Origin: Bryobacteraceae bacterium | GTDB lineage: Bacteria; Acidobacteriota; Terriglobia; Bryobacterales; Bryobacteraceae | DNA: 33,931 nt | Assembly: GCA_025924475.1 (NCBI GenBank) | Contig: JAICIH010000017.1 | Span: 1-33,931 of the forward strand | Direction of reading: 5' to 3' | Shown here: one piece after another, positions 27,723 through 33,931 of the stretch | Layout: each line of letters starts with the position of its first letter | How positions within the stretch are numbered: the first letter of the stretch is position 1 | The notes under the pieces: generated by a model | Seen by the model: only the letters and a program-made list of their open reading frames with translations | The model's database searches: none | Told to the model about the DNA's origin: nothing | Program-made: the position numbers and the translations under genes

Positions 27723-29432
27723 GTGAAATTTCGCGGAATCGCCGTGTATGCGATTTTTGCGGCCGCTTTGCCCGGTCAAGTTACGTTCGATCGGTTGCTC
27801 CACCCCGAGAAAGAGCCGCAGAACTGGCTCACTTACTCAGGCGGGTATAACAGCCATCGGTTCAGCCCACTGACGCAAATCAACCGGACGAACGTCAAGA
27901 AGCTCCAGATGAAGTGGGTCTACCATCCGGATTACTCCAAGATGGAGAACACGCCGTTAGTGGTTGACGGCATCATGTATGCGGGCACCGCGCAGGAAGT
28001 TGTAGCGCTCGACGCGGTAACCGGGCGCCAATATTGGAAGTACTCGCGGCCATTCAACCGATCCGATTACTTCGGGCAGCATGCCTACGAAGTGAACAAG
28101 GGCCTCGCGATATCCGGCGACACCCTTTTCTGGGCCACAGTCTACGATTGCCATTTGATCGCGATCGACGCGAAGACCGGACATGTGCTGTGGGACGTGC
28201 CATACGCCGATTGGAAGATGGGCTACCAGTTCAACGTGGCGCCGCTCATCGTGAAAAACATGGTGATTCTCGGGCAGGCGACCAACGAAATGGGATCGAA
28301 CTGCTGGATCGCGGCCTACGACGTCAAAACCGGGAAAGAGATATGGCGCTTCTACACCGCGCCGAATTCTCCTGACGATCCTGCGGCGAAAACCTGGCAC
28401 GGGGATGCGTGGAAGCATGGCGGCAGCCCGATCTGGAACGGCGGCAGTTACGATCCGGAAACGAACCTGACGTTCTGGGGCACCGGTAATCCGAATCCGG
28501 GCTGGAACGGCGATGTCCGCGCGCCCGGCGACAATCTCTACTCGGATTCCGTAGTAGCGCTCGATGCCGATACAGGCAAACTGAAGTGGTATTACCAATT
28601 CACACCCGGCGACGAGTACGACTGGGATTCCACGCAAGTGCCAATGCTGGCTGATATCGAGTGGAAGGGCAAACCGCGGAAAGTGATGTTTTGGGCCAAC
28701 CGCAACGGATTCTTTTACGTACTCGACCGCGTCACGGGCGAGTTTCTGATGGGCAAGCCGTTCATCAAGCAGACGTGGGCGGTCGGCATTGATGAAGACG
28801 GCAAGCCGATCAAAGCGCCAGGCTTCTGGCCGAAGCCGATGGGCGGCGTCGCCGTAATGCCCGGCTCGCAAGGCGGCACTAATTGGTATCCGCCGTCATA
28901 CAGCCCGCGCACAGGTCTGTTCTACATGTCGGTGTGGGACAACTATCTGGCGTTCTCTAACAAGAGCGATCCAGGGCCGTGGCGGCAGGGCCAACTTTAT
29001 AACGGCAGCAACTGGTGGGCGGGCTACGGCCAGAGCGCATCGGCATCGGGACGCGGCAATTCGCCTCCCCGGAGAAATAGGGCAGCCATGACAGCTGCGG
29101 CGCGGGGCCGCACGGTGCCGAATTACAAAACCGAGGACGAGGGATACGGGGCCATCCGCGCGATCGATCCGAAGACCGGCGAGAAAAAGTGGGAGTTCAA
29201 GATGGTGAACTACACCGAGAACGGCGTGCTTTCGACGGCTGGCGATCTCGTCTTCGGTGGTGGGATGGACGGCGATTTTGTGGCGCTTGACGCGAACACC
29301 GGTGAATTGCTCTGGAGCGTCTACCTCGGCGGCGCGAATGCTAGCGGGCCGATCAGCTACGCCGTGAACGGGAAGCAGTACATCGTAGGCAGTGGCGCAG
29401 GAACGATGTACGTTTTTGCCTTACCGGATTGA
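27723..29432 (+). CDS. PQQ-dependent alcohol/sugar dehydrogenase, quinoprotein
   Basis: A 569-residue periplasmic beta-propeller oxidoreductase of the methanol/ethanol dehydrogenase family, with repeated W-motifs such as VVALDAVTGRQYWKY, LIAIDAKTGHVLWDV, VALDADTGKLKWYYQ, IRAIDPKTGEKKWEF and VALDANTGELLWSV. PQQ and calcium ligands are conserved: Glu189 (TNEMG), Asn256 (GTGNPNPGWN) and the catalytic Asp300 (GDEYDWD). The vicinal Cys-Cys found in methanol and ethanol dehydrogenases is replaced by His120-Ala121 before EVNKGLA. The signal peptide is short (about 1-18). The start is the GTG at 27723 with a strong AGGAGG. No cytochrome c domain is fused, so an external electron acceptor is needed. 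The substrate may be a glycoside, judged from neighbours only. Confidence 0.93.
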   Translation: MKFRGIAVYAIFAAALPGQVTFDRLLHPEKEPQNWLTYSGGYNSHRFSPLTQINRTNVKKLQMKWVYHPDYSKMENTPLVVDGIMYAGTAQEVVALDAVTGRQYWKYSRPFNRSDYFGQHAYEVNKGLAISGDTLFWATVYDCHLIAIDAKTGHVLWDVPYADWKMGYQFNVAPLIVKNMVILGQATNEMGSNCWIAAYDVKTGKEIWRFYTAPNSPDDPAAKTWHGDAWKHGGSPIWNGGSYDPETNLTFWGTGNPNPGWNGDVRAPGDNLYSDSVVALDADTGKLKWYYQFTPGDEYDWDSTQVPMLADIEWKGKPRKVMFWANRNGFFYVLDRVTGEFLMGKPFIKQTWAVGIDEDGKPIKAPGFWPKPMGGVAVMPGSQGGTNWYPPSYSPRTGLFYMSVWDNYLAFSNKSDPGPWRQGQLYNGSNWWAGYGQSASASGRGNSPPRRNRAAMTAAARGRTVPNYKTEDEGYGAIRAIDPKTGEKKWEFKMVNYTENGVLSTAGDLVFGGGMDGDFVALDANTGELLWSVYLGGANASGPISYAVNGKQYIVGSGAGTMYVFALPD

Positions 29433-29448
29433 ACCCTGATTACGGGTT
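29432..29448 (+). terminator. Weak hairpin after the PQQ dehydrogenase gene
   Basis: AACCC (29432-29436) and GGGTT (29444-29448) can pair around a 7-nt loop right at the stop codon. There is no U-tract. It is too weak to be a sure terminator and may only tune expression between the dehydrogenase and receptor genes. Confidence 0.25.
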
Positions 29449-29487
29449 TCGGACTCATCAGGTACTCACAAACAGAAGGAGGTTGCA

Positions 29488-32400
29488 ATGTCGAGATGTT
29501 TCAGTTCGCGCTCGGCACGAAACGCCCGTTTCGGCAGCGCGTGGTGCTCTGTTTTGGGAATCGTTGCGCTCGCCGTGCTTGTAACATTCGCCGGCCGGCC
29601 GGCTATCGCCCAGGTTCTTTTTGGCTCTGTGGTTGGTAATGTCTCCGACACCACGGGGGCATCGATTCCAACCGCGATCGTCCGTATCACGGAAGTATCA
29701 ACGAATGAGTCTCGTGCCGTCCAGACGAATGACCAAGGCGCCTACACTGTGTCCACCATACCTGCGGGCACCTACCGGGTCGAGATAAGCAAAGAAGGAT
29801 TTCGCAGCTTTGCCGCTTCGAACATTCTCGTGAACCAGAACAACGTCGTCCGCGTCGATGCGCAGCTGCAGGTTGGCGCTCAGGCGGAGAGAATTGAGGT
29901 TACTGCCCAGTCAGCCGTGCTGCAGACGGACCGTGCGGACGTCCATTCAGAGATTGCTACCCATGCGCTGGAAAATCTGCCGCAGGCAAACCGGACATAC
30001 CAGGGACTGCTGGCGCTGGTTCCCGGCATATCTCCACCCGGTGGGCAAATCGCGGGCGGAACCAACAATCCTTCGAAGTCTATGCAATTCGCGGCGAATG
30101 GGACAGGAACTTACGGCGCCAATGTTCGGATCGAAGGCGTGAGCGCAACCAATCCTTGGTCGGCTCAGAATACGACGTTCGTGCCATCAGTCGAAGCGAT
30201 CGAGAACGTCAATGTGGTTACCAATAGCCCCGACGCCGAGCAAGGTCAGGCTGGCGGCGCTTCCGTCAACGTAATGCTAAAAGGCGGCTCCAACCAGACG
30301 CACGGAGCGGCGTTCCTGTACAACATCGTCAGCGCGTTTGAGGCGAACAACTTTTTTGCCCTTCCTGGCTCCAAACCTCCTCACCTGGTGGACAACAACA
30401 CGGGCGGTTCGCTTGGCGGGCACGTGATCAAGGACAAGTTATTCTACTTTGGCAGCTACGAAGGAGATTTTGATCGCGAGGCGAATTCGGGAGTCCTTTC
30501 CTTCCCTAACCAGGCGACACTCCACGGAGATATGACCGGCTCAGCTAACCCCATCTACGATCCCACTACGGGCAACCCAGATGGGACCGGGAGAACCCCA
30601 TTTCCCGGAAAGACTATTCCGCAGAGCCGGGTCAGTCCCGTTGTACAGAAGCTAATACCCAATTTCCCAGTAACGAATCTTCCAGGAGTCGTTAACAACA
30701 ATTACGTCAATCAAGCGACTGTTTACAACCTACACAAGATCGACACCAAAGTGGATTACACGGCCACTTCCAACGTCAGGTTGTCCGGACGCTGGGGTTA
30801 CCAGCCGTATTACAACTTGCAGGAACCGGTTTACGGTCAGGTTCTGGGCGGCGCAAGCGCCTTTCCGCAGGCGCAGGCTGGAAATTACCTGCAACACGGC
30901 GCCACGATGGCCTTATCCGTTTCGGGAACCTACGTCGCTAGTCCTACGTTTATTGTCGATGCAACTTTTGGTGTTACACAGGCGCATCAATTGCTGTTTC
31001 CGACACAGGCGGACGTGAAATATGGCTCCGATGTGCTGGGAATTCCGAATACTAATCTCGGCAAACTTCCTTGGGCCGGTGGCATGCCCAATTTCAGCAT
31101 CGCCAACTTCGTTGAGCTGGGAGCTTCGTACACACCTCTCGAATATAAAGATCCGATATTCGAGTACACTGCTAACGCGACAAAGATCAAGGGAGCGCAT
31201 AATATTCGATTCGGCTTCGACATCTCGCGGCAGCATCAGAATCACATCGAGGTCCAGCCCACTAACTTCACATTTTCCGGCGGTGTAACTTCGCTGAAGG
31301 GCGGCCCCAGTCCGAACCCATATAATTCGATGGCCGACTTCCTGTTGGGATTACCCCAGACCATGCAAAATGCTGTCCAGGTTCCGCCTTTTCTGACCAA
31401 GCGTCTATGGCAGCATAGCGTCTACGTGCGCGATCAGTGGCAGGTGAACCGGAAACTAACGGTCAACTATGGCGTTCGTTGGGAATACTATCCCGTCCCG
31501 ACTGAAAAAGACAACGGGATTTTCTTTTACGATTTCACAGCCAATAAGGTATTGGCATGCGGGGTGGGACCGAATCCGATCGATTGTGGCATCCACGTTT
31601 CGAAGAAGCTGTTTGCTCCCAGTGTCGGGATTGCCTGGCGCCCGTTCGAAAAGTTCGTCGTCCGCGCGGGGGGAGCCATAGCGCCTTCGCAGTACAACAT
31701 GTACCGGAGTTCGCTCATCTACCCGGATCTGGCGCTCGCTTCTGTCTCCGGCTCCAACTCGTTTACCGCGGCCGGCTCGCTGACGACTGGAGCGCCTGTG
31801 GTGCCCATACCGAACTTCATTAACGCCGAGGGCGCCCTCACGCCGCCCCTGGGAACGGGTAATCTCTATACGGATCCAAAGAATTTCATCCGCGGCTATA
31901 TCGAATCGTGGAACCTGACAATTCAAAGGGAATTCAAGGGAGGAATAACCGGCCAGGTAGGATATGTCGGGACGCATGCTGTTCACATGAATGCCCCGAT
32001 CAACGAGAATTATGGCCGTACCCTTGGGGGCGGTGCAGCAAGTCAACTTCTCTATCCAGTCGGCATTGTGGGCACCGTTAGTGTCCACTTACCTGCCGTG
32101 TACGCCCACTACAATGCGCTTCAGGCCTCCGCCCAAAAACGCATGTCGAACGGCCTCGCGTTCCAGGCTTCCTACACCTGGTCGCACCAAATCGGGTTGT
32201 GCTGTGGCGGCGAAAATGTGGCCCCCAGTATTCTGATTCCGGAGTATCAGCACCTGGCGATCGCCACCATGCCGATGGACGTGACCCACAACTTTCACCT
32301 CGCCGGCACATACGAGGTGCCATTTGGCAAAAACAAACGATATCTACAGAGTGGTGTGCTGTCCGCAATCTCCGGTGGGTGGAGCGTAAATGCGGTCTTT

Positions 32401-32880
32401 GCGCATATCTCCGGGCTGCCATTCTCAGTTTCCGCCTCGAACGCTTCGCTCAACGCACCGGGGAACACGCAGCGTGCGGACCTGGTGAAAACAACTGTGG
32501 CTAAGGTCGGCAGTGGTGTGGGCGGCCAGCCTTACTTTGACCCGCTCGCTTTCGGGGACCCCGCTCTCTCGAAAACGCCTCGATTTGGAACGGTGGGTTT
32601 CAATACGCTCCGGGGACCCGGTAATAACAACCTGGATTTGGGCTTGTTTCGGAATTTCGCGCTTACGGAACGCGTCCGGCTACAGATCCGCGCCGAGTCA
32701 ATCAACGTCAGCAACACGCCGCACTTCGCCAACCCTGGCGCAAACGTGTCGAACATGTCGTTAAATAACGACGGCACAGTGAGGAATCTGGGTGGATTCA
32801 GCCAAATCTCCAGCACCCGTGCTCTTGGCCGCCTGATAGATCAGAGGTACTTCCGCTTCGGCTTGCGATTTATGTTCTGA
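29488..32880 (+). CDS. TonB-dependent receptor with carboxypeptidase-regulatory-like N-domain (Oar type)
   Basis: An 1130-residue outer-membrane protein that would take up a bulky ligand with TonB energy. Signal peptide: core VLGIVALAVLVTFAGRPAIAQ, cleavage near residue 41-42. A carboxypeptidase-regulatory/Cna-B-like beta-sandwich follows (about 45-125: GNVSDTTGASIPTAIVRITE, NDQGAYTVSTIPAGTYRVEI), then the plug (about 135-260: LENLPQANRTYQGLLALVPG, NVRIEGVSATNPW, VSVNVMLKGGSN-like). A long barrel ends in RYFRFGLRFMF with a C-terminal Phe. AAGGAGG stands about 6 bp before the ATG. This architecture is abundant in Acidobacteriota. It lies 55 bp after the PQQ dehydrogenase gene, so it may be in the same unit. 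The ligand is unknown, probably a polysaccharide or oligosaccharide. Confidence 0.95.
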   Translation: MSRCFSSRSARNARFGSAWCSVLGIVALAVLVTFAGRPAIAQVLFGSVVGNVSDTTGASIPTAIVRITEVSTNESRAVQTNDQGAYTVSTIPAGTYRVEISKEGFRSFAASNILVNQNNVVRVDAQLQVGAQAERIEVTAQSAVLQTDRADVHSEIATHALENLPQANRTYQGLLALVPGISPPGGQIAGGTNNPSKSMQFAANGTGTYGANVRIEGVSATNPWSAQNTTFVPSVEAIENVNVVTNSPDAEQGQAGGASVNVMLKGGSNQTHGAAFLYNIVSAFEANNFFALPGSKPPHLVDNNTGGSLGGHVIKDKLFYFGSYEGDFDREANSGVLSFPNQATLHGDMTGSANPIYDPTTGNPDGTGRTPFPGKTIPQSRVSPVVQKLIPNFPVTNLPGVVNNNYVNQATVYNLHKIDTKVDYTATSNVRLSGRWGYQPYYNLQEPVYGQVLGGASAFPQAQAGNYLQHGATMALSVSGTYVASPTFIVDATFGVTQAHQLLFPTQADVKYGSDVLGIPNTNLGKLPWAGGMPNFSIANFVELGASYTPLEYKDPIFEYTANATKIKGAHNIRFGFDISRQHQNHIEVQPTNFTFSGGVTSLKGGPSPNPYNSMADFLLGLPQTMQNAVQVPPFLTKRLWQHSVYVRDQWQVNRKLTVNYGVRWEYYPVPTEKDNGIFFYDFTANKVLACGVGPNPIDCGIHVSKKLFAPSVGIAWRPFEKFVVRAGGAIAPSQYNMYRSSLIYPDLALASVSGSNSFTAAGSLTTGAPVVPIPNFINAEGALTPPLGTGNLYTDPKNFIRGYIESWNLTIQREFKGGITGQVGYVGTHAVHMNAPINENYGRTLGGGAASQLLYPVGIVGTVSVHLPAVYAHYNALQASAQKRMSNGLAFQASYTWSHQIGLCCGGENVAPSILIPEYQHLAIATMPMDVTHNFHLAGTYEVPFGKNKRYLQSGVLSAISGGWSVNAVFAHISGLPFSVSASNASLNAPGNTQRADLVKTTVAKVGSGVGGQPYFDPLAFGDPALSKTPRFGTVGFNTLRGPGNNNLDLGLFRNFALTERVRLQIRAESINVSNTPHFANPGANVSNMSLNNDGTVRNLGGFSQISSTRALGRLIDQRYFRFGLRFMF

Positions 32881-32909
32881 TCGCCGCCCAACAGATGATG
32901 GCAAGACGC

Positions 32910-32939
32910 GGGCCGCACACCAGTATGCGGTAGCGGCCC
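32910..32939. terminator. Inverted repeat between the TonB receptor and glycosyltransferase genes
   Basis: GGGCCGC (32910-32916) and GCGGCCC (32933-32939) form a perfect 7-bp GC stem. An inner CCGCA/TGCGG pairing makes it an alternative nested hairpin. It sits in the 72-bp gap between convergent genes, so it may act in both directions. No U-tract is present, so the call is tentative. Confidence 0.45.
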
Positions 32940-32952
32940 AGCGATTGCACGC

Positions 32953-33931
32953 TTATCGAGTAGCGAAGTAGTGCTCGTAGGCGCGAATGCCATCGGCGAC
33001 GTGCGCCTCCAGAGCGCGCAGCCCGTCTATCGCGGCATGCGGATCGAAGAGCAGGCGGCGGCCTACGCGGGAGATATCGAGAACGTCATCGACATCGGCT
33101 TTCCAATCGTCAGGCGCCCAATCGATGGCGTCGGATACGACGGACGGGATGCCCTCGGCGACGCCATCCGCCGTGACCATATTGAAGGACTCGGTGTAGC
33201 TCGGCTGCAGCAGAAGATGCATGTGCGCAACGGTCTGGCGGAAGCTCGGCCAGGATTGCCAGCCGTTGAGTTTGAGCTGGACGTGAGGAAGACCGTGGAG
33301 CATTTCTTTTACGGCTCCGAGAACGGATTCGCCGCCGCCTTCGGCGCGTCCGGCAGAGAGCCAGAGCTCGAGAGGCGAGCGCAAGGCGCGCGAAATTTCG
33401 AGAGCGGCGCCGGCGGCGCTCATCAAGTTCTTCAACGGACGGGTGGCGCCAAATACGCCGATGCGCAAAGCGCCGCCTGAAAAAGATTTATGCGGCCAAG
33501 CGTGCCGGTCATGCAGGAAATACAGGTTCGGCAGATAAGCGCAGGGAGCTCCGAAAGTGAACTGAATCCAGCGGCAAAAGCGCAAGCTGTTTCCGGCGAC
33601 GCGGAGGTTGTGGCTGCCCATTTCGAGCTCCATCATTTCGCGCATGAGCTTGACGCCATTGCGATCGGCTTGCAGAAAGCCGACGTTGGAGTGGCAATTG
33701 ACAGCGAATTTCGTGTCGTGAAATTCGGAGCTGAGTTTCAGAAGTTCCGAAGTGGGAATCCAAGGCGCGGATACGATGACGTGATCGGCGAGACAATCCG
33801 CTAGTTTGGCGCGCAGCTCGGCGGCGCTTACGATAGGCCAAACATCGGTCTTGATGCCATGGCGGCGCAGGACCTTGGCGGTATTCAGGGCCGAAACGCC
33901 AAGCCCGATGTGGCTGATGTGACGATTGGCG
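32953..33931 (-). CDS. Glycosyltransferase, GT-B fold (5' end cut by window edge)
   Basis: The reverse-strand frame is open without a stop from the right window edge to the TAA at 32953-32955, about 326 residues. It therefore continues beyond the first in-window ATG at 33645, which is not the true start. The visible N-terminal part reads HISHIGLGVSALNTAKVLRR, then VWPIVSAAELRAKL, resembling the N-domain of group-1 glycosyltransferases. The C-domain has RIGVFGATRPLKNLMSAAGA, LELWLSAG and LLLQPSYTESFNMVTADGVAEGIPSVVSD, in place of the usual E-x7-E with Asp at the second acid. A sugar-nucleotide-dependent transferase, probably for a cell-surface or small-molecule glycan, is likely; donor and acceptor cannot be read. 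Confidence 0.85.
   Translation of the reverse strand, partial: ANRHISHIGLGVSALNTAKVLRRHGIKTDVWPIVSAAELRAKLADCLADHVIVSAPWIPTSELLKLSSEFHDTKFAVNCHSNVGFLQADRNGVKLMREMMELEMGSHNLRVAGNSLRFCRWIQFTFGAPCAYLPNLYFLHDRHAWPHKSFSGGALRIGVFGATRPLKNLMSAAGAALEISRALRSPLELWLSAGRAEGGGESVLGAVKEMLHGLPHVQLKLNGWQSWPSFRQTVAHMHLLLQPSYTESFNMVTADGVAEGIPSVVSDAIDWAPDDWKADVDDVLDISRVGRRLLFDPHAAIDGLRALEAHVADGIRAYEHYFATR

Noticed and set aside
27957..28871. 304-codon minus-strand open frame opposite the PQQ dehydrogenase
   Set aside because: Shadow frame caused by GC-biased codon use; the plus strand has quinoprotein repeats and ligands.

Overview
The window is a gene-dense bacterial chromosome segment of moderately high GC content. 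The best guess is an Acidobacteriota member of the Bryobacterales/Solibacter type. This is inferred from family content: a large TonB-dependent receptor with an N-terminal carboxypeptidase-regulatory-like domain, secreted 3-keto-glycoside-hydrolase-like (DUF1080) proteins, FG-GAP/VCBS proteins and a PQQ quinoprotein. No rRNA gene or other decisive taxonomic marker is present. I saw no tRNA, CRISPR array, insertion sequence or prophage.

Region 1 (1-13.0 kb) is mostly housekeeping. A minus-strand run of an unknown 153-aa protein, an ankyrin-repeat protein and pheS (running off the left edge) is packed with a 1-bp gap and then a 1-base TAATG overlap. Divergent from it are purA (AMP synthesis), then a minus-strand membrane-anchored alpha/beta hydrolase, a TtcA-type tRNA thiolase, and an FHA-containing sigma-54 activator. 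A coupled minus-strand aroB-ubiE/menG pair (shikimate and quinone pathways) is divergent from nadB (NAD synthesis), which overlaps a Na+/Ca2+-exchanger-like membrane protein.

Region 2 (13.0-23.6 kb) holds transport and genome maintenance. It contains a RidA-family protein with a Sec signal peptide, an apparently gene-free 0.4-kb gap, a tandem pair of SMR-like proteins, and a UPF0104 flippase-like protein. These are followed by a small tail-anchored unknown, cstA, ybdD and a split chromate-transporter pair, the last four tightly packed. A precorrin-2 dehydrogenase is divergent from polA, and polA is coupled to a lipoprotein cyclophilin.

Region 3 (23.6-32.9 kb) looks like a secreted oxidative carbohydrate-use locus. 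It has a DUF1080-VCBS fusion (minus strand), a DUF1080 protein followed by a Tat-exported TIM-barrel isomerase-like protein, a PQQ-dependent dehydrogenase, and a 1130-aa TonB-dependent receptor. Two of these transcription units share an almost superimposable promoter (TTGACA, 17-18 nt, and an identical 14-mer containing TATAGT). All three control regions carry a GACTTCGTC palindrome and a 7-5-7 inverted repeat. I propose, as inference only, that the PQQ enzyme oxidises a glycoside and the DUF1080 proteins cleave the keto-product. The 5'-truncated minus-strand gene at the right edge is a GT-B glycosyltransferase.
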